Assembly: GCF_021172045.1 (NCBI RefSeq) | Contig: NZ_CP087164.1 | Coordinates: 806,001-870,000, forward strand | Source of the DNA: Capillimicrobium parvum | Lineage (GTDB): Bacteria > Actinomycetota > Thermoleophilia > Solirubrobacterales > Solirubrobacteraceae | DNA length: 64,000 nucleotides | Direction: 5' to 3' | Part shown: positions 16,024-24,708 of the stretch, piece after piece | Position numbering within the stretch: the stretch's first letter is position 1 | Layout: each line of letters starts with the position of its first letter | Program-made: the position numbers and the translations under genes | The notes under the pieces: model-generated | Told to the model about the DNA's origin: nothing | Database searches by the model: none | What the model saw: only the letters and a program-made list of their open reading frames with translations

Positions 16024-16998
16024 TTGGCCGTCGTCGTCGACACGGAGACCGCGCCGCCACGCGAGCGCTTCGACCTGTGGACCGAGGCTTCGCTGCAGGT
16101 CTTCGAGCCCATCGCCGTCGAGCTGCGCGACGAGCGCCAGCGCCGCGCCGACCCGCCGTTCGCCGCCCGCCTCCTGCGCTACGAGCTCGGTCCGGTGACG
16201 CTCTACCGCATGTGGTCCGACGCGTCGCTCGTGCGGCGCACCCTGCCGCTGATCCGCGCCGACGACCCCGAGCTCATCCACTGCATGGTGCTCACGCGCG
16301 GGCGCTGCGCGGTCGCGCAGGAGGACCGCTCGGACGTCGCGGGCCCGAACGAGCTCATCAGCTGGCAGTCGTCGGCGCCGTTCGAGATCGAGTCGCTGAC
16401 CTCGTTCGACGGCGTGATCGTCGAAGTGCCGTCGCTGCTGATGGGCGCGCACGTCGACCGCGTCTGCCGGCGCACCGCCCAATGCATCGACGGCGAGGCC
16501 GGCATGGGCAAGCTGGTGCGCCACTATTTCGTCGAGCTGCAGGCGGGCCTCGAGGACGGCACCCTCGCCGAGAACGACCCGCAGGTCGCCGAGAGCGTCG
16601 TCGACCTCGTCCGCACGATCTACCTGCGGCCGTCGACGGTGGGCGCCCAGGTCAGCACGGCGGACATGCTGCGCACCCAGATCAAGGCGTTCATCGACGC
16701 GAACCTCACCGACCCGGCGTTGTCGCCGGAGGCCATCGCCCGCCGCCACTACATCTCGCGCAGCTACCTCGACAAGCTGTTCGCCGCCGAGGGCACGAGC
16801 GTGTGGGAGTCCATCAAGGCCAAGCGGCTGGACCGCTGCCGGCGCGACCTGCTCGACCCGGCGATGGACGGCGAATCGATCTTCGAGATCGCCCTGCGCT
16901 GGGGGTTCGTCAGCGCGCCGCACTTCAGCCGCGCGTTCCGTGCCACGTACGGCGTCTCCCCGCGCGACTTCCGCGCGACGTTCCGCGCGCCGTCGTAG
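16024..16998 (+). CDS. AraC family transcriptional regulator (AraC-binding-like N-terminal domain)
   Basis: A 324-residue regulator starting at TTG 16024 behind GAGAGAGAGGGG. The N-terminal 190 residues match the AraC-binding-like domain of the FeaR/NahR-type group. The C-terminal hundred hold the double helix-turn-helix: SPEAIARRHYISRSYLDKLF and SIFEIALRWGFVSAPHFSRAF, ending in the conserved YGVSPRDFR. It lies between the two MetE-like paralogues and likely controls them and the importer. Ligand unknown; relatives respond to aromatic acids or aldehydes. Confidence 0.88.
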   Translation: MAVVVDTETAPPRERFDLWTEASLQVFEPIAVELRDERQRRADPPFAARLLRYELGPVTLYRMWSDASLVRRTLPLIRADDPELIHCMVLTRGRCAVAQEDRSDVAGPNELISWQSSAPFEIESLTSFDGVIVEVPSLLMGAHVDRVCRRTAQCIDGEAGMGKLVRHYFVELQAGLEDGTLAENDPQVAESVVDLVRTIYLRPSTVGAQVSTADMLRTQIKAFIDANLTDPALSPEAIARRHYISRSYLDKLFAAEGTSVWESIKAKRLDRCRRDLLDPAMDGESIFEIALRWGFVSAPHFSRAFRATYGVSPRDFRATFRAPS

Positions 16999-17020
16999 GC
17001 CCCCGCGGGGTGCGGTCAGG

Positions 17021-17030
17021 CAAGCGCTTG
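17021..17030. promoter_or_regulatory. Perfect palindrome CAAGCGCTTG upstream of the second MetE-like gene
   Basis: A 10-bp perfect palindrome about 80 bases upstream of the ATG at 17107, with a half-copy (GGCAAGCG) 10 bases further on. It is a possible operator for the AraC protein just encoded upstream or another regulator. There is no direct proof. Confidence 0.3.
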
Positions 17031-17106
17031 TACGCAGAGCGGCAAGCGACGCGAGGCGCCCGCGTCTACGTTCGAGGACGTTGCGGCGGCCGACCGAGGA
17101 GTGAAC

Positions 17107-18345
17107 ATGGACCGCATCCTGACGACCCACACCGGGAGCCTGATCCGGCCCCCCGACCTGCTGGCGTTCCTCGGCAAGATGGAGCTGGGCGAGCCCTTCG
17201 ACCAGGCCGAGTACGAGCGGACCCTGCGCGCCGCGGTCGACCACGTGGTGCGCCGCCAGGTCGAGGCGGGCGTCGACGTCGTCAGCGACGGCGAGATGGG
17301 CAAGTCGACCTGGATCACGTACCTCTACGAGCGCCTCAGGGGGCTCGAGTCGCGGATGGTTCCGCTGGAGAGCACGAGCATCCTGCCGCCGAGCCGCGAC
17401 CGCCAGGCGTTCCCCGGCTTCTACGCCGAGCACGACGCCCAGTTCGACAAGGCCAACCGCGAGAGCCTGGGCGCCGCGGGCGCGGCCGACGTCATCGAGG
17501 ACGAGGCGGGCGAGCCGGAGGGCAAGGTCTGGGTCTGCACCGGGCCGCTCTCCTACGACGAGACCGCGCTGCAGCGCGACATCGCCAACCTGCGCGGCGC
17601 GCTCGAGGGGCTCGAGGTCCAGGACGCGTTCCTGCCGGCGGTCGCGCCCGCCAGCGCCTACTGGCTGCGCAACGAGCACTACGCCACCGACGAGGAGTTC
17701 GTCTTCGCGCTCGCCGACGCGATGGCGGTCGAGTACCGGGCGATCGTCGACTCCGGCTTCATGCTGCAGGTCGACGACGCCGTGCTCATGCACGAGTGCG
17801 ACTCGATCCTCTCGCTCGGCGGCTCGTTCGAGGACTACCGGCGCTGGGCCGAGCTGCGCGTCGACGCGCTCAACCACGCGCTCACGGGCCTGCCCGAGGA
17901 CCGGGTCCGCTACCACGTCTGCTGGGGCAGCTGGCACGGCCCGCACGCCTACGACCCGCCGCTGCGCGACGTCGTCGACCTCGTCCTGCGCGTGAAGGCG
18001 GGCGCGTACGCGATCGAGCAGGCCAACCCGCGCCACGAGCACGAGTGGCGCATCTGGGAGGACGTCGCGCTGCCCGAGGGCAAGAAGCTCATCCCCGGCG
18101 TGGTGACCCACCACACGAACGTGGTCGAGCATCCCGAGCTCATCGCCGAGCGGCTCAAGCGGCTGGCCGGGCTCGTCGGCCGCGAGAACGTCATCGGCGG
18201 CACCGACTGCGGCTTCGCGCAGGGCGCGTTCCTGCAGCGCACGCACCCGGAGATCCAGTGGGCCAAGCTCGAGGCGCTCGCGGAGGGCGCGCGCATCGCG
18301 ACCGGGCAGCTGTGGGCGGGCGCGCGCGGGTCAGCCGCCGTCTGA
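17107..18345 (+). CDS. Cobalamin-independent methionine synthase family protein (MetE C-terminal/UROD fold), copy 2
   Basis: A 412-residue paralogue of the 14757 gene. Shared blocks include [65 protein letters not shown] and [16 protein letters not shown]. Zinc ligands are H270, C272 and C368. It has an extra acidic segment near residues 130-140 that copy 1 lacks. ATG 17107 is chosen over GTG 17101 because GAGGAG sits directly on the GTG. Its 3' end overlaps the convergent acyl-CoA ligase gene by 15 bp. Substrate unknown; the two copies may act on different homologous substrates. Confidence 0.85.
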   Translation: MDRILTTHTGSLIRPPDLLAFLGKMELGEPFDQAEYERTLRAAVDHVVRRQVEAGVDVVSDGEMGKSTWITYLYERLRGLESRMVPLESTSILPPSRDRQAFPGFYAEHDAQFDKANRESLGAAGAADVIEDEAGEPEGKVWVCTGPLSYDETALQRDIANLRGALEGLEVQDAFLPAVAPASAYWLRNEHYATDEEFVFALADAMAVEYRAIVDSGFMLQVDDAVLMHECDSILSLGGSFEDYRRWAELRVDALNHALTGLPEDRVRYHVCWGSWHGPHAYDPPLRDVVDLVLRVKAGAYAIEQANPRHEHEWRIWEDVALPEGKKLIPGVVTHHTNVVEHPELIAERLKRLAGLVGRENVIGGTDCGFAQGAFLQRTHPEIQWAKLEALAEGARIATGQLWAGARGSAAV

Positions 18346-19887
18346 CGGCCATGTGCGGCGCAGCTCGCGCCGCAGCAGCTTGCCGGTCGGCGTGCGCGGG
18401 AGCTCGCCGCTGACGAACCGGATCTGCTTGGGGACCTTGTAGCCGGCGAGCCGGGCGCGGCAGTGCGCGGCGAGCTCGTCGGCGGACACGGCGCCGTCGT
18501 CTCCGACGACGACCACGGCCGCGACCGCCTCGCCCCACGTGCGGTCCGGCACGCCGATCACGCCCGCCTCGCGCACCGCCGGGTGCTCGCCGATGACGTG
18601 CTCGACCTCGCTGGGGAAGACGTTCTCGCCGCCCGTGACGATCTTGTCGTTGCGCCGGTCGACGAGGTACAGGTAGCCCTGCTCGTCGCGGTAGCCGAGG
18701 TCGCCCGTGTGCATGAAGCCGCCGCGCAGCGCCTCCGCGGTCGCGTCCGGGTTGCGCCAGTAGCCGCTCATCATCGCCGGGCTGCGCGCCAGCACCTCGC
18801 CGATCTCGCCGGGGCCGACGTCGCGGTCCTCCTCGTCGACGAGGCGCGGGACGCTGAGCGCGAAGCTGCGCCCCACCGATCCGAGCAGATGCGGCAGCCG
18901 GTCGGGATCGTGCTCGTGCGGGGCGAGCGCCGAGATGCCGGTCGACTCGGTGCTGCCGTAGCCGTTGACGAACTCGCAGCCCCAGGTGGCCAGCGCCTCG
19001 CGCAGCAGTGCCGGCGCCATCGGGGCCGCGCCGTAGAGGATGCGCTGCAGCGAGCCGCCGGCCCGCTCGTCCCAGCGGTCGAGCACCATCTGGGCCATCG
19101 CCGGCACGAGCTGGCAGTGCGTCGCGCGGGTGCGCCCGAGCGTCTCGACGAACTCGGCCGGGTCGAAGCGCCGGCTCTGCACGAGCGTCCCGCCGAGGTA
19201 GGTGCACGAGGTCCCGACCTGCGAGCCGATGTGAAACAGCGGCGTGACGGCGAGGAACGTGGCGTACGGGTGGGCGCCGAGCTCGTGGCCCATCGCGATG
19301 GTCCCGGCATGGACGGCGCGGTTGGAGAGCATCACGCCCTTCGGGCGCCCGGTCGTCCCGCTCGTGTAGCTGATCTGGCAGATCGCCTCGGGCGCGAAGC
19401 CCGACGGTGCGGGCAGCGGCGTCGCCGCGGCGGTGCTCGCGCCGTAGGACTCCGGGCCCTCGGATGCGGGCGCGCCGATGCGCAACAGGGCGGGCACCGG
19501 CATCCGCGCGCCCAGCTCCGCGAACTCCGGGCCGGCGACGAGCAGGTCGGGCTCGCAGTCCTCGAGCATCGCCGCCAGCTCGGCCTCGGCCAGCCGGTAG
19601 TTGAGCGGGACGAGGATCACGCCGGCGCGCTGCGCGCCGACGCGGATCTCCAGCCACTCGAGCTCGTTGAGCATCAGCGTCGCCACGCGCCGGCCGGGGG
19701 CGATCCCGCGGGCGCGCAGGACCGCGGCGAAGCGTGACGCGCGGTCGGAGACCTCGGCGAAGGTCAGCGTCGTGCCGTCGAGGTCGACCGCGGGCTTGTC
19801 GGGAAACCGCCGGGTGGCGTGGCCGATGAGGTCGGGCACCATCGCGCCCGACAGGTCCAGGCCCTCCGTGCCGGCGCCGGCGTCCAT
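18331..19887 (-). CDS. AMP-forming acyl-CoA ligase
   Basis: A 518-residue member of the adenylate-forming ligase family: ATP-binding YTSGTTGRPKGVMLSN, the substrate-side GYGSTESTG, TGDLGYRDEQGYLYLVDR and a C-terminal lysine in the PTGKLLRREL motif, which performs adenylation. These enzymes activate carboxylic acids as acyl-AMP and pass them to CoA. Next to a CoA-transferase, an SDR and an importer, it probably activates the imported acid. The start at ATG 19887 has no obvious ribosome site. The chain-length class cannot be judged from motifs alone; it resembles long/medium-chain fatty-acid and cyclohexanecarboxylate ligases. Confidence 0.9.
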   Translation of the reverse strand: MDAGAGTEGLDLSGAMVPDLIGHATRRFPDKPAVDLDGTTLTFAEVSDRASRFAAVLRARGIAPGRRVATLMLNELEWLEIRVGAQRAGVILVPLNYRLAEAELAAMLEDCEPDLLVAGPEFAELGARMPVPALLRIGAPASEGPESYGASTAAATPLPAPSGFAPEAICQISYTSGTTGRPKGVMLSNRAVHAGTIAMGHELGAHPYATFLAVTPLFHIGSQVGTSCTYLGGTLVQSRRFDPAEFVETLGRTRATHCQLVPAMAQMVLDRWDERAGGSLQRILYGAAPMAPALLREALATWGCEFVNGYGSTESTGISALAPHEHDPDRLPHLLGSVGRSFALSVPRLVDEEDRDVGPGEIGEVLARSPAMMSGYWRNPDATAEALRGGFMHTGDLGYRDEQGYLYLVDRRNDKIVTGGENVFPSEVEHVIGEHPAVREAGVIGVPDRTWGEAVAAVVVVGDDGAVSADELAAHCRARLAGYKVPKQIRFVSGELPRTPTGKLLRRELRRTWPSDGG

Positions 19888-20052
19888 CGTCGCGGCGAAT
19901 CTGGCAAACGCGCGCGGGCGCCCGGAGTCGGCCCGCGCGAACTCCCGCCGTTCAGGGGGTGACCCGCCACCCTTCGGTGTTCTGACGCGCGGCGTTGACC
20001 GGCGGACCGGCCCGGAGCAGGGTCGGCGCCGGATCGACGAGGGGAGAGAGAC

Positions 20053-21453
20053 GTGATCGAGATCGGGATCTTCGACACGGGGGCGCTGGACCTGCCCTTC
20101 AAGGAGGGCGCCGACGGCATCCGCGTGACCGACGGAACGCTGAAGGACGTCCAGGCCGCGACCGCCGAGATGATGAAGGCGTCGATCCGCCGCATGGTGC
20201 TCGCCGACCAGCTCGGCTACGACATCTACTGGCTGGTCGAGCACCACTTCAACATCGAGGGCATGGAGATCAGCCCGAACCCGCTGCAGGTGCAGTCCGC
20301 GGCGGCGATGCTGACGAACCGGATCCGCCTCGGTCAGCTGGCGAACATCGTGACCTGGCATCACCCGCTGCGCCTGGCGGAGCAGGTGGCGCTGCTGGAC
20401 GTCCTGAGCGGCGGTCGGGTCGAGTGCGGCCTCGGGCGCGGATATCAGCCGCGTGAGACCGAGGTCTTCGGGCAGTCGCTGGGCTCGACGACCCAGGATC
20501 AGGAGCGCAACCGGTCCTTCTTCGACGAGGCGTTCACCATCGTCAAGAAGGCGTGGACGGAGCAGTCGTTCTCGCACCACGGGGAGTTCTTCTCGGTCCC
20601 CCCGACGTGGGCGAAGTGGAACCACTCGCAGACCATCGCTCAGCTGGGCCGTGAGGGCTTCCCGGACCTCGAGGACGTCCTCGACATCGGGCCGCCGGAC
20701 CTGTACTCGGGCGGCATGCCGGTCGTCGCGACCACCACGCGGCTGAAGCAGCTGTCCGTGCTGCCGCAGCCGGTGCAGAAGCCCTACCCGCCGCTGTGGG
20801 AGGGCATCACGAGCAACCGCTCGTGCCAGTGGGCGGCGCGCAACGGCGTCAACGGCAACTTCTTCTACGAGTCGGCGGCGAAGATCCGCGAGAAGATCGG
20901 GATCTACATGGAGGAGGCGGCCAAGCACGACTGGCCGGACCGCCTCGGCCGCGGCGAGTTCAAGCCGGGGTGGGACGGGGAGCGGCGCCGCGGGCTCATC
21001 GCCTCGCGCGTGATCCACGTCCAGGAGGGCAGCGTCGGCAACCTCAAGAAGGCTGGCGAGGGCGAGATGGCGCTGTGGGACTTCTATTCGCCGTTCGGGT
21101 TCTCCGGGGTGCTCGGCGATCCGGGCGAGCCGTTCGATCCGACGATCCCGATCACGCCGGATCTCCTGCGCGAGCGCGACGTGATCTTCCAGGGCAGCAA
21201 GCAGCGCGTCCTGGAGGGCATCCTCAAGCTCCGCGAGGACGCCTACGGCGGCGGCGACATGTGCCTGAACCTGCGCTTCGAGTCAGCGGGCATGTCGCAC
21301 GAGGAGGTCGAGGAGCAGTACTGGTTCTTCGCCGAGGAGATCCTGCCCGAGCTGCGCCGCGAGTGCGGGGGCGGCCCGGAGCATCCCGTCGTCGAGCAGA
21401 GCTACGCGCCGCTGCTCGCCGACCGCCTGGCGTCCGAGGCCTCGGTCGCCTGA
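20053..21453 (+). CDS. Luciferase-like (LLM) flavin-dependent monooxygenase, long form
   Basis: A 466-residue TIM-barrel protein of the bacterial luciferase superfamily, longer than the usual 330-400. Typical pieces: DQLGYDIYWLVEHHFNIEGMEISPNPL, RIRLGQLANIVTWHHPLRLAEQVALLDVLSGGR and GLGRGYQPRE. The GTG at 20053 has a very good GAGGGGAGAGA site. An insert rich in Asp, Pro and Trp (residues about 170-240) is absent from shorter members. Either FMNH2 or F420 could be the cofactor. Its end overlaps the convergent CoA-transferase gene by 52 bp. Confidence 0.88.
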   Translation: MIEIGIFDTGALDLPFKEGADGIRVTDGTLKDVQAATAEMMKASIRRMVLADQLGYDIYWLVEHHFNIEGMEISPNPLQVQSAAAMLTNRIRLGQLANIVTWHHPLRLAEQVALLDVLSGGRVECGLGRGYQPRETEVFGQSLGSTTQDQERNRSFFDEAFTIVKKAWTEQSFSHHGEFFSVPPTWAKWNHSQTIAQLGREGFPDLEDVLDIGPPDLYSGGMPVVATTTRLKQLSVLPQPVQKPYPPLWEGITSNRSCQWAARNGVNGNFFYESAAKIREKIGIYMEEAAKHDWPDRLGRGEFKPGWDGERRRGLIASRVIHVQEGSVGNLKKAGEGEMALWDFYSPFGFSGVLGDPGEPFDPTIPITPDLLRERDVIFQGSKQRVLEGILKLREDAYGGGDMCLNLRFESAGMSHEEVEEQYWFFAEEILPELRRECGGGPEHPVVEQSYAPLLADRLASEASVA

Positions 21454-22601
21454 CGGATCGCGCCGTCGGCGAGCAGCGCGGCGACCGTCGCGTCGTCCAC
21501 GCCCCAGCGGGCCAGCACCTCGGTCGTGTGCTCGCCCGGCCGGGGCGGCGGGGTCGGCGGCGCGGCCGGCGTCTCGCTGAACCGCGGCGCCGGGCTCGGC
21601 TGCATGACGCCGCCGACCTCCTGGAACGTGCCGCGCGCGGCGTTGTGGGGGTGCGCGGCGACCTCGGCCATGTCGAGGACCGGCGCGGCGCAGACCTCGG
21701 TGCCGAGGAAGAGCTGCTCCCACTGTGCGCGCGTGCGGGTGCGGAACTCGGCCGCGAGGCGCTCGCGCAGCGCCGGCCACGAGGCGGGGTCGAACTGGGC
21801 GGCGGGGTCGACGTCGTCGAGCCCCATCCGCTCGAGCATCGCCGCGTGGAACTGGGGCTCGAGCCCGCCGACCGCGACGTGGCCGTCGGCGGCCTCGTAG
21901 ACGGCGTAGAACGGCACGCCGCCGTCGAGCAGGTTCGCCTCGCGCTCGAGCGTCCACGTGCCGGCGCCGTGGAGCCCGTGGATGAGGGTCATCAGCAGCG
22001 CGGACCCGTCGGTCATCGCGGCGTCGACGACCTGTCCGATCCCGGTGGACCGGGCCTGCAGGACGCCGGCCAGCACGCCGACGGCGAGCAGCATCCCGCC
22101 GCCGCCGAAGTCGCCGACGAGGTTCAGCGGCACGGCGGGCCGCTGCGGCGGCCCGATCGCCGACAGGGCGCCGGACAGCGCGATGTACGTGATGTCGTGG
22201 CCGGGCATGCGGGCGTACGGGCCGTCCTGTCCCCAGCCGGTCATGCGCCCGTAGACGAGCGCCGGGTTGCGGGCCAGGCACGGCTCGGGGCCGACGCCAA
22301 GGCGCTCGGCGACCCCCGGGCGCAGCCCCTCGATGAGCGCGTCGGCGCGGTCGACGAGATCGAGGACGATCCCGACGCCGCGCGGATGCTTGAGGTCGAC
22401 GGCGATCGAGGGCCGGCTGCGGTTCAGCGCGTCGGCGCCCGTGGCCGGCGGCCCGTCGACGTCGGCGGGGCGGTCGACGCGGACGACCTCCGCGCCGAGG
22501 TCGGCGAGGACCATGGCGCAGAACGGCCCGGGACCGATCCCGGCGAGCTCGACCACGCGTATGCCGTGAAGCGGCCCCCCGCGTCGCCCGGGCCCGCTCA
22601 T
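21402..22601 (-). CDS. CoA-transferase family III (CaiB/BaiF)
   Basis: A 399-residue family III CoA-transferase or alpha-methylacyl-CoA racemase relative. Marks: GIRVVELAGIGPGPFCAMVLADLGAEVVRV at the N-terminus, RPSIAVDLKHPRG, the catalytic aspartate in GHDITYIALSGALSAIG, and VGDFGGGGMLLAVGVLAG. The catalytic aspartate is shared by transferases and racemases. GPGPFCAMVLADLG with the GGGG loop is common in racemases acting on 2-methyl-branched acyl-CoA, so either activity is possible. Its start overlaps the SDR stop by ATGA, making a two-gene operon with it. Confidence 0.9.
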   Translation of the reverse strand: MSGPGRRGGPLHGIRVVELAGIGPGPFCAMVLADLGAEVVRVDRPADVDGPPATGADALNRSRPSIAVDLKHPRGVGIVLDLVDRADALIEGLRPGVAERLGVGPEPCLARNPALVYGRMTGWGQDGPYARMPGHDITYIALSGALSAIGPPQRPAVPLNLVGDFGGGGMLLAVGVLAGVLQARSTGIGQVVDAAMTDGSALLMTLIHGLHGAGTWTLEREANLLDGGVPFYAVYEAADGHVAVGGLEPQFHAAMLERMGLDDVDPAAQFDPASWPALRERLAAEFRTRTRAQWEQLFLGTEVCAAPVLDMAEVAAHPHNAARGTFQEVGGVMQPSPAPRFSETPAAPPTPPPRPGEHTTEVLARWGVDDATVAALLADGAIRQATEASDARRSASSGA

Positions 22602-23383
22602 CCCGTCGGCTTCCGCGTGCCCCACATCGCGCCGCCGTCGATCACGACCGTCGCGCCGGTCACGTAGCTCGACGCGTCGCTGGCCAGGTACAGCGCGAGG
22701 CCGACGATCTCGTCGGGCTGCCCGCCGCGCTCGAGCGGGAAGTCGGCGGCGATCTTCGCGAACGTCTCCATGTCCCATGCGCGCGACACGTCGGTGAGGA
22801 ACGTCCCGGGCGCGATCGCGTTGACGCGGACCGTCGGCCCGAACGCCCCGGCGAACGCCTCGGTCATCGCGTTGAGGCCCGCCTTGGCCGCGCCGTAGGG
22901 CATGAGCGCCCAGTGCGGCCGCAGCGACGCGGTGCTCGACACGTTGATGATCGACCCGCCGTCGCCGGCCGCCATCCGCGTGCCCACCACCGACGCCAGC
23001 CGGAACGGCCCCTTGAGGTTCAGCGCGACCACCTTGTCGAAGAGCTCCTCGCCGAGGGTGTCCAGCGACTCGAACAGCGGCGACATCCCCGCATTGTTCA
23101 CCAGGACATCCACGCGGCCGAAGTGCTCGTAGGCGCGATCGGCCAGCGCGTCGAGCTCGTCCCAGCGCCCGGCGTGAGCCGCGACCGGCAGCGCCTCGCG
23201 GCCGAGCGCCCGGACCTCCTCGGCCACCGCCTCGCACGCGTCGAGCTTGCGCGAGGAGATCACCACGTCGGCGCCCGCCTGCGCGAAGGCGAGCACCATC
23301 TCGCGACCGAGGCCGCGGCTGCCCCCGGTCACGAGAGCGACGCGTCCGCTGAGGTCGAACAGCTCGGCTGCCGTACGGCTCAT
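22598..23383 (-). CDS. Short-chain dehydrogenase/reductase
   Basis: A 261-residue classical SDR starting at ATG 23383 behind AGGAGGACAGGG. The NAD(P)-binding motif is TGGSRGLG, followed by NNAG, the catalytic serine in INVSSTASL, YGAAK (Tyr and Lys) and the PGTFLTDV segment. An Arg after the glycine motif and a SSRKLD stretch after the second strand suggest NADP preference. It likely oxidises a 3-hydroxyacyl-CoA or reduces a ketone in the pathway with the CoA-transferase downstream. Confidence 0.92.
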   Translation of the reverse strand: MSRTAAELFDLSGRVALVTGGSRGLGREMVLAFAQAGADVVISSRKLDACEAVAEEVRALGREALPVAAHAGRWDELDALADRAYEHFGRVDVLVNNAGMSPLFESLDTLGEELFDKVVALNLKGPFRLASVVGTRMAAGDGGSIINVSSTASLRPHWALMPYGAAKAGLNAMTEAFAGAFGPTVRVNAIAPGTFLTDVSRAWDMETFAKIAADFPLERGGQPDEIVGLALYLASDASSYVTGATVVIDGGAMWGTRKPTG

Positions 23384-23474
23384 CCCTGTCCTCCTGGTGG
23401 CCCGTCCCGCAACCATCGACCCGAAATGCGGCGCGGCGCCGCCGACTTCATCCCGATAGTTCCGAGACGAACCA

Positions 23475-24614
23475 CTAGACGGTGAAGGCGCCCCGGACGA
23501 TGTCATGGGCGCGCCGGGCCATCGTCGGCACCACGGTCTCGTAGCGGCGATGGCTCTCGTGCTCGCTGTCGCCGGCCAGCAGCCGGGCGTAGGAGCCCTC
23601 CAGGATGCACACGAGCTTGAAGAGCGCGAGCGCCATGTAGAAGTCGACGTGCTCGACCGGACGGCCGCTGCGCCGCTCGTAGGCGGCGGCGATCTCGGCC
23701 CGGGTCGCCATCCCGGGCACGTCGGTGACCGCGCCGATCATGAACACCGGCTCGCCAGGCTCCGACCAGGTCGCCAGCAGCGTGCCGAGGTCGAGCAGCG
23801 GGTCGCCGATCGTCGCCATCTCCCAGTCGACGATCGCCACGACGCGGGCCGGCGGTTGCGCCGAGAACATGACGTTGCGCAGGTGGAAGTCGCCGTGCAG
23901 GATGCCCGGCTCGCGGTCCGGCGGCCGGTGCTGGGTCAGCCAGCGCGCGACCTCGTCGAGGCCCTCGAGCTCGCGGACGCGGTAGCGCTGCAGCTGCGCG
24001 AGCCACCGCGGGACCTGGCGCTCCAGGAAGCCGTCCGGGCGGCCGAAGCCCTCCAGGCCGATCCCCCGCCACGGCACCTCGCCGACGCCGGCCAGCGCCT
24101 CGGCGGCGGCGGGGCCGAGCGCGCTCAGCGCCGCCGGATCGCTCGCCCACGGGCCGGGCAGCGGGTCCGAGGGGCTGAAGCCTGCGACGTGCTCCATGAC
24201 GTAGAAGGGGCGCCCGAGGATCTCCGGATCGGCGCACGCGGCGACCGGGGCGGGATGCGGAACGCCCGTCGCCTCCAGCGCCGCGAGCATCCGGTGCTCG
24301 CGCAGCACGTCGTGGGCGGAGGCGTCGTTCTTGATCGCGGGCGGGATCCGCAGGATCCACGCACGGTCGTCCGCCCACACCTCGTACATGAGGTTCGAGT
24401 CCCCGGATGCCGCCAGAGGCGTCAGGCGCAGCTCCCCGTCCTGCACGCCCAGGCGCGCCGCGAGCCAGGCGCGCAGGCGCGGGCCACCCGGCGCGTCGCG
24501 GCCGGCCGCCGGGGCGTCTCGAGGGTCGTCGGCGACAGCGATGAGGTCAGCCAACCCCGTGGAGCGCCGGCGGAGAAGGGCCGCACGCCGACTTCCCCCC
24601 GATCGTCGCCCCAT
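23475..24614 (-). CDS. Aminoglycoside-phosphotransferase-fold kinase (ACAD10/11-like)
   Basis: A protein of about 379 residues with the APH kinase fold: GDSNLMYEVWADDRAWILR for nucleotide binding, the catalytic loop ILHGDFHLRNVMF and metal-binding IVDWEMATIGDP. This is the group found beside acyl-CoA dehydrogenase genes in actinobacteria and in the N-terminal part of human ACAD10/11. It probably phosphorylates a small hydroxylated metabolite such as a 4-hydroxyacyl-CoA; that is inference from ACAD10/11. The start is uncertain: ATG 24614 gives an Arg-rich leader of about 20 residues with no ribosome site, and an in-frame TTG near 24552 is possible. Confidence 0.82.
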   Translation of the reverse strand: MGRRSGGSRRAALLRRRSTGLADLIAVADDPRDAPAAGRDAPGGPRLRAWLAARLGVQDGELRLTPLAASGDSNLMYEVWADDRAWILRIPPAIKNDASAHDVLREHRMLAALEATGVPHPAPVAACADPEILGRPFYVMEHVAGFSPSDPLPGPWASDPAALSALGPAAAEALAGVGEVPWRGIGLEGFGRPDGFLERQVPRWLAQLQRYRVRELEGLDEVARWLTQHRPPDREPGILHGDFHLRNVMFSAQPPARVVAIVDWEMATIGDPLLDLGTLLATWSEPGEPVFMIGAVTDVPGMATRAEIAAAYERRSGRPVEHVDFYMALALFKLVCILEGSYARLLAGDSEHESHRRYETVVPTMARRAHDIVRGAFTV

Positions 24615-24669
24615 GGCGGGCCCGGATCGGAGATGATGGGTTCCTGAGAACCCCCCGGAGGAGGACCGA

Positions 24670-24708
24670 ATGACGCTGGGCCTGGCGCTCGAAGGAGTCA
24701 CGCGATGA
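24670..24708 (+). CDS. 12-residue leader ORF before the molybdo-hydroxylase gene
   Basis: ATG at 24670 follows a near-ideal GGAGGAGGACCGA site. The frame MTLGLALEGVTR ends in a TGA overlapping the next gene's ATG (ATGA at 24705-24708). The main gene's own site (GAAGGAG) lies inside the leader, so ribosomes finishing the leader can re-start on the main gene. This could be translational coupling or an attenuator-like switch. No metabolite-specific run of one amino acid is seen. Confidence 0.6.
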   Translation: MTLGLALEGVTR

